Assembly (NCBI RefSeq): GCF_001039355.2
Contig: NW_019774380.1
Coordinates: 245,176 to 278,498, forward strand
Source: Lingula anatina
Lineage: Eukaryota; Brachiopoda; Lingulata; Lingulida; Lingulidae
Direction: 5' to 3'
DNA length: 33,323 bases
The notes below the pieces were generated by a model. That model worked only from the letters and a program-made list of their open reading frames with translations, did not search any database and was not told the DNA's origin. The stretch's first letter is position 1; every line of letters begins with the position of its first letter. A program made the translations under genes and the position numbers. Of this stretch, positions 1-14,559 are shown piece after piece.

Positions 1-157
1 GGGGGGTTGAAAAGCATTGCATCACCACTCAAAATTTGTTCAGGGTATGATACTGTGTAATGCGTACTGACTCACACCTTGAAAACGGGTAGTGTGGTCT
101 GATCTACCGGTGAATTCAGGATCATTCGGTGCCGAGTCTGGTAGTTGGGTTGGCCTG
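1..157. mobile_element. Inverted-repeat element, right part, cut by window edge
   Basis: This matches the reverse complement of 28932-29074 over nearly its whole length, with one extra segment (gactcacacc region) shared with the other arm. It ends GTAGTTGGGTTGGCCTG at 157, the same terminus as the element at 28932-29236. It has no reading frame. The missing half lies left of the window. Confidence 0.85.
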
Positions 158-180
158 TAGTTAGTCCCCTAATCTGAATA

Positions 181-457
181 GGGCCATTCAGAACAGAAGA
201 TCCAAGTACTAACTGATCCGCCGACTAAATATGGTCGACCACACTTTAAAAGCGATGCCGCTGATTCCCAATGGTCTCCCCGCTTCCACACGCACCATTA
301 AACGGATTAAATATCGGCTCCGACGTTTAAGTGCTAGGTCCCTGCAGTGACGGCGCGTGTGGAGGCGGGGAGACCATCATGGAATAAGCGGCAAATCGTT
401 TGCCAAATTTAGTCGGCGGATCAGTTAGTACTCGGAGCATGTATTCTGAATAGCCCC
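181..457. mobile_element. MITE-like element with long terminal inverted repeats
   Basis: The arms pair over most of their length. Left GGGCCATTCAGAA pairs with right TTCTGAATAGCCCC; then gtactaactgatccgccgac and ggtctccccgc pair with their complements on the right. ATA flanks both ends (178-180 and 458-460) as a possible 3-bp target duplication. It has no transposase. The termini resemble the element at 19029-19314. A PIF/Harbinger relative is possible but unproved. Confidence 0.8.
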
Positions 458-460
458 ATA

Positions 461-1485
461 CATGAGAATGTCAAAATAAAGCAGCTGGTCCTCGTTGTTT
501 CCTTAATCCAGGCCAAATCTCATCTTAGACAAAATAAAATTTACAGAAGCATAACCGAAATGGTAACTTTCGGAAAGGGTGGTTGCAGGAAAAAAAGTTC
601 ATACTACAAATATATTCACATTTACGACTAATTTTGCAGCGCTTGTTGTATTAATCGGGAAAAAATGACAGAGGTTTTGATTTTTCGACATACTGAACTT
701 TAATTTGTTGCAGTTTTAATTATACGTTCACAGAACACGTAGATGGTTTAAGCCTTTATCTTTACCTCTGCGTTTTTGATGATCTCATGCTAATGCCAAA
801 ATAATGTTTTGTGTTTTCCCTTGAAAGATTTACTGCGTTCACTGTGCTAACAGGTTATTTGTCAGTTGAGCAGAATAAAATAACAAAAATTCAATATTTG
901 GACTAGATGAATTTATTTTACATGCTGAATCCATCTATGTTATGTTGTAACTACATACAAGGAAAATAATGAAAATAGCCATATTGTTGTCATGGTTACA
1001 AGGGTTGCTAGGCAGTGTTCTTTAAAATAACAGATGTTCTGTTCACATTTAATAACTTAATCACTAAGAATTAAATTCATGTGCTCATAAAATGAGTAAA
1101 ATCTTATGGAATTATTCAGGATTCAGATGCAATGCACTCAACAACATCCTTACAACGGATTACAATGTCAGTAACCATAGAAACAGTTACCATATTGAAG
1201 GTGACCATAGTGATCACCATATAAATTGTCACCAAAGCATTGCCCTTGTCTACCTACACTGCTAATACAGTATAACCCACTGCAGCATACATATAAATAT
1301 ATATTTATATATATACATATACCAACATATACATGTATACAATAGTAACAATATGGCTACAGACATTACAGGATTACTAGGAGTACAGACTGAAGAATTT
1401 CAACACATTGATTTTTTCACTACAGTGCTTATAATTGTTTATACAATGTGATGAGAACAAACACAGCACATGTACCCCCTTTCTC
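461..1485. other. Non-coding, AT-rich sequence
   Basis: No open frame or RNA gene is recognised. An alternating AT-rich, partly palindromic patch (atatatttatatatatac) lies around 1290-1335. Confidence 0.6.
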
Positions 1486-3319
1486 ATAGAAATGGAACAG
1501 TCCAGCTTGATTCCTCATATCACAAGTAGGACTGGTCCATTCCCAGAGGAGAGGGGGTGGGTTTATGACAAAGACGTAATGAACCTCATGCTATAGGCGT
1601 TAAGATGATATAGTACAATGAATGGTTTCAGTTTTCAAGCTCACATTTTCTACATGCAGTGTGAACAGTTGTGAGTGAATACGGTGTGAGCTGTAGAGCG
1701 GTGTTAATCTGTCCTTTGGCTAAAACTCATCAGCTATATTCGAAGTGGTGTATTTTCACATTTGTGTCCCATCTTTTATCCAGTGTACTGAGCAATTTGG
1801 TCATTTGAGAACAACAAATGGATGACAGGTTCTACATCAATGAGATGACTGCTGTACCTTATGCTATATCTCCAGTAAAGTGTGAAGCAGATACCTTTCT
1901 TGCTGCCAGGCTTGCTCTTGAGATGCCTTTAGACCAGGATAATTTTAAACAGTGAACTGGTCTCTTTTTTTTCCCGGTAATTTGGCCATTCTGAGTTGGT
2001 GCAATTTATGGTCTATATCAGCCCTGTAGAAACAGTGCAAGAACAACCATGTTAGGATTCACCCCACAGTTCACACTCCACCCACTCAGTTCTGTTCACA
2101 AATATTAAACAAACTGTGAACACATACTCCTTGCCTCCCAGGTGTAATATACAATTTAATGAACACTAACCGTCATTTGGATAAAAAAAAAGCATTTTCC
2201 TATTGGAAGTCCCAGCATAAATTCCATCCAAAATGATTTAAAACTGCCTCAGAGTCGTCGCATTATCATTATGTAGCAGGAAGTACTCTTCAGTTGATCT
2301 AAGTTCTGATCAAATTTTAAAAATAACAATAATATGCCATATTGTAGGCTATAATTCAGGTGAGTAAACTTAGATTTCACAGTGAAACAATGACCCCAAG
2401 TTCAATTCAGATATCTGTTTATAACAAATTAAGCCAGAGCTTCAAAAAGAGTAATTAATTCATCAGAAATAAATGACAATTCCAACAATTGTAAACTTCA
2501 CCAAACTTTGAATTCCAGCTCCCATTTCTGGGACAGTTTTACTTTCATATTCCGCATGGAACACAAGTTTGATGTGCTTGCGCATAAAACATAAGACTGA
2601 AATTGACACGGTTACCCTGAAAACACAAGGCACCCCGTGTTATTCAATACATGCAATATAAAAACTATAATCATGGGGGGGGGAGTATCTCTGAACTGAA
2701 ACCGTGCCCACTCCCCATCCTACAATTCAAGCAAATTTTCCTGCTTAAAAATAGTTTAAAAGAGTAATATATTTAATCACCTGCAATTCATTAATTATAG
2801 AGTAGCCAACACCAGAGACATCATTGCCATTGCCAAAACAAAACTGAGGTTTAAAACCAATTGCAACCTTATATCATTTTAAGAAGTAAAAACTAGGGGG
2901 AGGTATTGTTCTGCCTTCGCAGAAGAAGAATCACAGATAGTGGGGGAGAGAATCACACCTTTTTCAGGTGTTTCCCTTAGTTACCTGTAACAAGCATTAC
3001 TATTATAACTTGATGGTGAAAATATAACAACACTAAGGAGAACAAAGAAATAAATGCTAGCCAATTCAAGTTCCTGTTCCAGCTTCTATGGCAATCAATG
3101 GCCTATGTGGTTCACTTCCCATGACTACATACAAACATACGTTCACAGACATCTACACTTATATTCAGCAATAAAATCAACATAAAAATGTTCTTGTCTT
3201 CTTTCCTTTTTTGTTTCTCCATAAAACCACTACAACTTTGGATGGAACTTACCACCACTGTATACTGAGTCTCAAGTTATTTTCCAAAATAAAAGGAAAA
3301 ATTGTTACAGGAAATTCTT
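1486..3319. repeat. First copy of a 1.83 kb near-identical block
   Basis: The block begins atagaaatggaacag and ends gaaattctt, and is repeated at 3321-5153. I noticed only three differences: one A missing in gacgtaatg, cactcag versus cactcgg, and gggacag versus gggaaag. It has no coding content. It contains a (G)8 run and several AT-rich stretches. Confidence 0.95.
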
Positions 3320-3320
3320 N
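3320..3320. other. Single undetermined base at a duplication junction
   Basis: The only n in the window lies exactly between the two copies of the 1.83 kb block. This suggests a joined assembly gap and not a real base ambiguity. Confidence 0.95.
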
Positions 3321-5153
3321 ATAGAAATGGAACAGTCCAGCTTGATTCCTCATATCACAAGTAGGACTGGTCCATTCCCAGAGGAGAGGGGGTGGGTTTA
3401 TGACAAAGACGTATGAACCTCATGCTATAGGCGTTAAGATGATATAGTACAATGAATGGTTTCAGTTTTCAAGCTCACATTTTCTACATGCAGTGTGAAC
3501 AGTTGTGAGTGAATACGGTGTGAGCTGTAGAGCGGTGTTAATCTGTCCTTTGGCTAAAACTCATCAGCTATATTCGAAGTGGTGTATTTTCACATTTGTG
3601 TCCCATCTTTTATCCAGTGTACTGAGCAATTTGGTCATTTGAGAACAACAAATGGATGACAGGTTCTACATCAATGAGATGACTGCTGTACCTTATGCTA
3701 TATCTCCAGTAAAGTGTGAAGCAGATACCTTTCTTGCTGCCAGGCTTGCTCTTGAGATGCCTTTAGACCAGGATAATTTTAAACAGTGAACTGGTCTCTT
3801 TTTTTTCCCGGTAATTTGGCCATTCTGAGTTGGTGCAATTTATGGTCTATATCAGCCCTGTAGAAACAGTGCAAGAACAACCATGTTAGGATTCACCCCA
3901 CAGTTCACACTCCACCCACTCGGTTCTGTTCACAAATATTAAACAAACTGTGAACACATACTCCTTGCCTCCCAGGTGTAATATACAATTTAATGAACAC
4001 TAACCGTCATTTGGATAAAAAAAAAGCATTTTCCTATTGGAAGTCCCAGCATAAATTCCATCCAAAATGATTTAAAACTGCCTCAGAGTCGTCGCATTAT
4101 CATTATGTAGCAGGAAGTACTCTTCAGTTGATCTAAGTTCTGATCAAATTTTAAAAATAACAATAATATGCCATATTGTAGGCTATAATTCAGGTGAGTA
4201 AACTTAGATTTCACAGTGAAACAATGACCCCAAGTTCAATTCAGATATCTGTTTATAACAAATTAAGCCAGAGCTTCAAAAAGAGTAATTAATTCATCAG
4301 AAATAAATGACAATTCCAACAATTGTAAACTTCACCAAACTTTGAATTCCAGCTCCCATTTCTGGGAAAGTTTTACTTTCATATTCCGCATGGAACACAA
4401 GTTTGATGTGCTTGCGCATAAAACATAAGACTGAAATTGACACGGTTACCCTGAAAACACAAGGCACCCCGTGTTATTCAATACATGCAATATAAAAACT
4501 ATAATCATGGGGGGGGGAGTATCTCTGAACTGAAACCGTGCCCACTCCCCATCCTACAATTCAAGCAAATTTTCCTGCTTAAAAATAGTTTAAAAGAGTA
4601 ATATATTTAATCACCTGCAATTCATTAATTATAGAGTAGCCAACACCAGAGACATCATTGCCATTGCCAAAACAAAACTGAGGTTTAAAACCAATTGCAA
4701 CCTTATATCATTTTAAGAAGTAAAAACTAGGGGGAGGTATTGTTCTGCCTTCGCAGAAGAAGAATCACAGATAGTGGGGGAGAGAATCACACCTTTTTCA
4801 GGTGTTTCCCTTAGTTACCTGTAACAAGCATTACTATTATAACTTGATGGTGAAAATATAACAACACTAAGGAGAACAAAGAAATAAATGCTAGCCAATT
4901 CAAGTTCCTGTTCCAGCTTCTATGGCAATCAATGGCCTATGTGGTTCACTTCCCATGACTACATACAAACATACGTTCACAGACATCTACACTTATATTC
5001 AGCAATAAAATCAACATAAAAATGTTCTTGTCTTCTTTCCTTTTTTGTTTCTCCATAAAACCACTACAACTTTGGATGGAACTTACCACCACTGTATACT
5101 GAGTCTCAAGTTATTTTCCAAAATAAAAGGAAAAATTGTTACAGGAAATTCTT
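3321..5153. repeat. Second copy of the 1.83 kb block
   Basis: It repeats 1486-3319 in direct orientation and then continues into unique sequence atgaggacc. Because it starts right after the n and is so similar, it probably represents the same locus assembled twice, for example two haplotypes or overlapping contig ends. Confidence 0.95.
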
Positions 5154-6324
5154 ATGAGGACCAATCATTCCCCATCCTAAATTCATTAATTTCTTAGCCA
5201 GCAGAGGCCTCCAGCATACTTCTTAAAGTACTTTCCTTTACAGAAAAAAGTTTCAGTTTATGCTAAAATTAAGAAAACACCCTGTATATAAAGGCAGACA
5301 CTGGTTTCACTGCCTATTTATCAATAAATTCCCCCCCCCCCCCCAACATACTTCATCTTGTTAGTTTCTTCAAAAAGAGAGCTCCGCAACTCGTTTCTTT
5401 TTCTCCATCCAGTACTACTTACACGGCAGTACATATTTATAGGTGTATAAATACAGAGCCTGCATTCACTGATCCAAACACACCAGGACTGTCACTTCGT
5501 AAAAGTTTGTGCATGTCCAACCTTATTTATGGAACAGTATCTTGCAACCAATGGCAGTGGCATGATTAGGGGTCACTATAGCCACATCACACACACACAC
5601 ACTGAGCTGGGTTGGTCTCACTGGCTGTCTCCACCATCGCAACAGAGTTGCATTTCCGTCACAACTAACACACTCGCTCTATATGGCTGCTTTTCTTTGT
5701 GGATTTTCTTAATGACCATAACTGGATCCATCCTCTTCACTGATACTCAAGATCAGGTCAATTACAACAATTTCCTATAAGGATTTACAAAATGCTCTTC
5801 GGAACTAATGCAACTGAACTGAATCCGTGTGCACTTCCTTCTTTATTGTTGATGGTGATGATTAAACAATTAAAACAAATGTGTCCCCAAGTCCCCCGTG
5901 ATGTCTGACACTATTCATCAGCTGTCCCAGATGAAGACATTGGGAGCTTGCAGGCAGCAGCAGGCACACAACTAGAACTGCTACCTGAACAAGACAGCCT
6001 GAGAATTTGAATTTTTTTTCTCCCTTGGTCTTGCCTCCCAGAAGGCTTTCCAGCTCATGTTTTTCCAATCCTCTTCAATCCTTCCAAGAAACCATTCTGA
6101 TCATAACTAAAACCCATCATCCTACACGTACTCCAGGTTCTGGTACACATATCCTGTGTACAAACAAACAAACAAACATTGTCTACAGCTCTCAGAAGAC
6201 ATTCATACACACAGAATATAAATCCCAGCCTTGCTTTAAAATGAGGATATACACAATCGGGTACTCTCTTTCTCCAAGTATGTAAGTGTCTCAGTGTAAT
6301 GAACCAGGGGGTGTGTCGCCTTCA
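5154..6324 (-). other. GSK3 3' UTR and downstream sequence
   Basis: No coding signal is seen after the double TGA. The stretch holds short (CA)n near 5588-5605, a run of 14 C at 5331-5344 and the AATAAA at 5842-5847. The end of the transcript cannot be fixed from sequence alone. Confidence 0.5.
5842..5847 (-). promoter_or_regulatory. Possible GSK3 polyadenylation signal AATAAA
   Basis: Read on the minus strand, AATAAA lies about 480 nt after the stop. It is the only exact copy I noticed between the stop and 5154. Cleavage would be expected 10-30 nt beyond it, near 5815-5832. A longer 3' UTR is equally possible. Confidence 0.35.
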
Positions 6325-9834
<3,510 letters not shown>

Positions 9835-10283
9835 TTATTAATGTGAATACTTTATTGCTGTGATTAGTGCTGATATAGGGGAAAATCATACTTGGGCATT
9901 TCATGTTTTAGTGTGAATAAAGTATCAATGCCCTTATAAATATCATTCACAAGATTAAGAAAATCAGTCTTTTAATAAACAGCAAAAATGCAGGAATTTT
10001 TTTGTCTTGTTTGCATCTTTAAAGAAAGGGTTAAATTCCCATGTAGAAGGGTTATATCAGTCATATCATTTAAACTTGGTTAGTAAAACTCAAAAACTCT
10101 CTAGAAGCCAACCCAAACAGAAAGAAACATAGCAATAAGTACATTTTACGTTAGTACACAAAATATATTCTTTCAGTGAAACTGGGATCCCAACCAGCTG
10201 CCTTTTATTTTACTGGGACTTGTAAATATAACTTACTTACTAACCACATGTACCTGTGCATCTACTCTGTCACAATTAACAAG

Positions 10284-10510
10284 ACTGTCACACCTAACAC
10301 ACTATCACAATTTACAATACTGTCACACCTAACACACTGTCACAATAAACAAGACTGTCACACCTAACACACTATCACAATTTACAATACTGTCACACCT
10401 AACACAATTTACAATACTGTCACACCTAACACACTGTCACAATTTACAATACTGTCACACCTAACACACTATCACAATTTACAATACTGTCACATCTAAC
10501 ACACTTTATA
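10284..10510. repeat. 35-bp minisatellite, about 6-7 copies
   Basis: The unit starts actgtcacacctaacacac and ends caatttacaat. Unit starts fall at 10284, 10319, 10354, 10389, 10416, 10451 and 10486. The spacing is 35 bp except for one unit of 27 bp. Two unit variants (atcacaattt and gtcacaataaacaag) alternate near the left end. The array degenerates on both sides. Confidence 0.93.
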
Positions 10511-10797
10511 AATTTACTGGCACCCTTTTACACACTCACAATAAACAAGGCTGTCACATTTAGTAAAATTACATCCAACAGACTAAAACATGTAAGACGC
10601 TCCCCCTTTTAACACAATATTACCCCTCCACAAATTTCTCATTCACAACTTAAAGGGAAATAGACCAAACTGATAATACAAACTTCTACATTAAGCTGTT
10701 CGAAATTTTCTGAGTAAATACTGTAAATTTTAACTTTCAAGTGAACAAAGTGAGTAGAGACAGAACACATCAACACTGCAACAAGGGGAGGAAAGAG

Positions 10798-11592
10798 CAG
10801 GTTGGAGCAGGAGACAAGGAATAAAACTACACACACACTGCCAATCAGCACTGCTAGCAAAGCCTTCAAACGTTTACCAATTCCTATCTATACTGTGCCA
10901 AATCTGAATATTTTAGAAAATTGGTACTTCCCCACCCCAACACTCAGTGGTAACTTTTTTTTAAAGAATTCACTTTCTTCGTCCATTAAAAACTTGTTCG
11001 TTTTTGCTCAATTATGATTTTGACGAGTGTACATTATGTATGAAGTACATACAGCAAGTGGTGACATAATCAATTGTCTATCACCTTCAGCTATCCTCCC
11101 TCCTGAAGGACACTACTATAAACTCTGCATCACATGAATCATGATGATGAAATCTACTTCTTTGGCTATGTGATGTCCTTGGAACAATTTTCTTATCATT
11201 ACACCATAGGCTTGCCCACTAAAAAAGACCAGGTTGGAGCAGGGGACAAGGAATGAAACTACACACACACTGACAATCAGCACTGCTAACAAAGCCTTCA
11301 AACGTTTACCAATTCCTATCTATACTGTGCCAAATCTGAATATTTTAGAAAATTGGTGCTTCCCCACCCCCAACACTCACTCAGTGGTAACTTTTTTTTT
11401 GAAAGAATTCACTTTCTTCATCCTTTAAAAACTTGTTCGTTTTTGCTCAATTATGATTTTGTTGAGTATACATTATAAATTATATATGAAATACATACAG
11501 CATGTGGTGATGTAATCAATCATCTATCACCTTCAGCTACCCTCCCAATTTTCTTTTCATTACACTATAAGCTTGCCAACTAAAAAAAAAAC
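10798..11592. repeat. 432-bp direct tandem duplication
   Basis: Copy A (10798-11229) and copy B (11230-11592) both start caggttggagcagg and both end in a cattacac..ttgcc..actaaaaaa segment. Copy B lacks roughly 70 bp present in A. The minus strand of both copies has a hydrophobic reading frame, KALLAVLI.SVCVV, but without an ATG and with an in-frame TAG just upstream, so no gene is called. Confidence 0.9.
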
Positions 11593-11610
11593 TTTTTATT
11601 TTTTTTCCCT

Positions 11611-11892
11611 AAAGTCCATCATCAACAAATAACTTTGATGGTATCAAAAACTGTTACCCACTATCAAGCATTTACGCTAAGTGTGATGTTTTCCCCTGAA
11701 TTCCCTGTCTCTAATCTTACAAACAGATCAAAGATAAGGTGACATCCCTTAAATCCACCATCAACAAATAACTTAGATTCTTAGATGTTATCAAAAACTA
11801 CTACCCTTTGTCTATCATTTATGCAACGTCTGTTTTCCTAGAAATTCCTGACTCTAATCTTACAGAAAGGTTAAAGGTAAGATAATATCCTT
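11611..11892. repeat. 140-bp diverged tandem duplication
   Basis: 11611-11750 and 11751-11892 share tccatcatcaacaaataact, atcaaaaact and gactctaatcttaca-type blocks in the same order, with many substitutions and small indels. This is older than the neighbouring 432-bp duplication. Confidence 0.8.
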
Positions 11893-12039
11893 GAATAATT
11901 AATCCTGGCATGCTTAAGAAAAGGGCAATGAACTGAAAGCACATTAGCAAGGGTTTTTTTTTTCCACTTGAGGATTTTTTTTCTGGGTTAATTATTACTT
12001 CTGCTAGAATATTCATTGCAGCTTATTGCTATTCGTCTA

Positions 12040-12040
12040 A

Positions 12041-12087
<47 letters not shown>
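12040..12087. repeat. (AAAT)n microsatellite
   Basis: About 12 TAAA units within the long intron region. Confidence 0.97.
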
Positions 12088-12088
<1 letters not shown>

Positions 12089-12148
12089 CATTATAAAATT
12101 AAAAATAAGAAATGTTCTTGAACCATTTTTTTTTAAAGATGAATTTCT

Positions 12149-12149
<1 letters not shown>

Positions 12150-12179
<30 letters not shown>
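12150..12179. repeat. Poly-T tract, 30 bases
   Basis: An uninterrupted run of T. On the minus strand it is poly-A, but no retroelement body was recognised next to it. Confidence 0.95.
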
Positions 12180-14032
12180 CACTTTCCAAAGCAGTTGATA
12201 CATATCAATTAATAGCTCAAAGCAAGCAACCAAGCAAGCAAAATAGAAAAGAATAAAGTGCAGGAATCTTTCAATCAAACAAGGAAATTATCACTCTGTG
12301 CAGTGCAGGTGCAACACTGTGAAGCAAAGTCTCAGACAACTAAAATTCAAATGCTGTACCTGTAAAAGTTCTCATTTGTGAAGTCATAATGTTGTATAGA
12401 AGAACCGGGGATCATGCATTTACACCTTAGAACCCACATGCTAGAAGAGGGAGAAATGAAACATTCAAGGGTCACGTGATTAAACTAAAATAAATATAAA
12501 TAAATAATTGGCATTTACATTATTTATTTGGTCATAATGTCTGAATACTGGGCAGAAGTAAGACAGGTTTCAATGGCAGCCAACATTTTTTTTTTTTTTC
12601 TATATTCAACCCCCCTTTCTTTCTTTCTTTTTTATTTTCAAAGTTAACACAAACCATTGCAGGAAACAGGAAATCAAGTTAGAGATTTTAAAGACAAATA
12701 TATGTCTATTTCTTGAAAAAATGCCAAGTGGTTGAGACGATTAGTTTGAGCTTTGATTTAAAAGAAATAGAGAACGAGAAGGGGTGAGCTTTCGAAACAG
12801 GGTTAAAATCACTTAACTTTGCTAAGTCTTCATTTGATTCTGAAGAATTTTTGCTTCACTAAATAGAGTGACAAGTTCATGGTAAACAAAAATATGGCCT
12901 TGGAACAAATAATTTAGTGATGCAACACACAAGTATCTAAAGTAATGACTCCAAAAATTGCACATTTTCAGTTTTTGAAGCTGCTGAACGAAGCAAAGTT
13001 ATTCTGCAAATTATTCTGCAAATTGAAAGAAATTGCATTGTTTCCATGACAACCATTGAAACCCTACGTAAAGATAATAATAGACATTATCAAAATGAAG
13101 ACTGTTCAGACAAGGGGTACTTCAAACTGTAAACTGAGCCAACTTGAATTATCAGTCAACCAAATTGATAAATCAGTGGTTTGGATGTCAGAATTTGGAT
13201 TAAATAGATTCATTGGTCTTTTTGTACCAAGAGGCCCCATTGCCTTTCAAAAATTTATACTTGATGCTTTGAGCCCTAATTGTTTTAAGTTAGACCTTGT
13301 CTGAGCGTTCTTACTGTTCCTTGGAAAAATGTTCAAGCAAGCAAATGATAAATTTCAATTTTGTAGAAAAAAAAATTAAGTGAGTTACATAAGCACCAAG
13401 AAGCAGGTGAAAGAACAGAAGACAATTATTGAAGCTGTTTCAACATGAGGAACTGCTGCGATATTCTTAAACATAGACTTATTTCTTACAAGCACTTATA
13501 AAGTTTTGAAATGTACCATGTAAAATGCAGTGTGAACATTCAACATTTGTACATATAAGCATGAGCCAATTTATCATCATATTAAGCAAAGATGTCAATA
13601 AAAAAACATTAAATGTATTAAACATTAACTTTGCTACCCACAGATGCTATTAGGGAAATGTAGGGAAAAACCACATTTTTTTCACTTTTTTTTTTTTTTT
13701 TTTTTGGTCATGACAGGACAAAATGCAACACCTGTGATGACAATAAGTTTGACAGGGAAAATACTTTGCTGACCTGTTAACACACTAACAACATGATTGC
13801 AAAAACAATGGGTTCATTAGAAGTTCAGGATTCCTAGAGAAAGGGAAAACATATTGTCTTGGTAATAATTCTGAAATAAAGAATGCGTTTTGTTAATATA
13901 TAGACAAGAGCACAAACACACTGTAGAATGTTTTTACATAATCCCTTGCACAAAATCTTTCAACACATGCACACACACACACACGCACACATATGTACAC
14001 ACACACATGCACACACTGCAAAACATATCTTA

Positions 14033-14247
14033 GGCTCTATTCCCATAGATTTTAGATCGATCTATCCCCGCGGGGAGTCTCACTAGATTACTTTCAGATA
14101 ATCCGACTAAAATGTCCGTCGCGCCTACTACAAGCTGGAAGGGGGTAATTAACTTTCGTGTCTGCCCGACTGACAGCTATTTAGCATGAACCCCCAGGGA
14201 GTTAGGTCGATCTAAAGTAGGTCGATCTAATCTATGGAAATGGGGTG
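14033..14247. mobile_element. MITE with TTA target duplication
   Basis: The termini GGCTCTATTCCCATAGATT (left) and CACCCCATTTCCATAGATT (right, reverse complement) are inverted repeats. TTA flanks both ends (14030-14032 and 14248-14250). The subterminal motif GATCGATCTA / GGTCGATCTA recurs three times. It is 215 bp with no reading frame. A 3-bp TTA duplication is the hallmark of PIF/Harbinger elements, so this assignment is reasonable but rests on termini alone. Confidence 0.8.
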
Positions 14248-14483
14248 TTAAATTATCACTATTCTAACCATCATTTGCCATGGGGGCACCTGCACCTACA
14301 CACTGGATGATGTATCACATCACTGATCTGTGAGAACTTTGGGTTTTCCCACCAGCAAGAGAAAAAAGCCACTAGACATATAAACCACCTTGATAGTAAA
14401 CTTAATAACTCAACCTTTCTCATAGGCATTATATAATTATCTTAACCTTTGCTAAGTATCATGGTGAATTTTTAACCCTCTGT

Positions 14484-14486
<3 letters not shown>

Positions 14487-14539
<53 letters not shown>

Positions 14540-14556
14540 AGGGGGGAGAGGAGGAA
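14487..14556. repeat. (GA)n microsatellite with GGGA-rich end
   Basis: About 20 GA units pass into a purine-only tract (gggagagggagggagggggg) up to the aaaaga end. Confidence 0.95.
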
Positions 14557-14559
14557 AAG

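Larger units (their letters stand above)
11893..14029. other. Long intron region without recognised genes
   Basis: AT-rich sequence with the simple repeats listed separately, a further poly-T at about 13687-13705 and a (CA)n-rich patch at about 13970-14022. An 82-codon open frame at 13056-13304 (+) shows no recognisable domain and is probably chance. Confidence 0.55.

Noticed and set aside
10639-11301. Two minus-strand hydrophobic frames, both KALLAVLI.SVCVV..LV.CSNL, resembling paired signal peptides or membrane anchors
   Set aside because: They are the two copies of the 432-bp duplication. The apparent start is TTG, there is no ATG, and an in-frame TAG lies a few codons upstream. No coding sequence follows.
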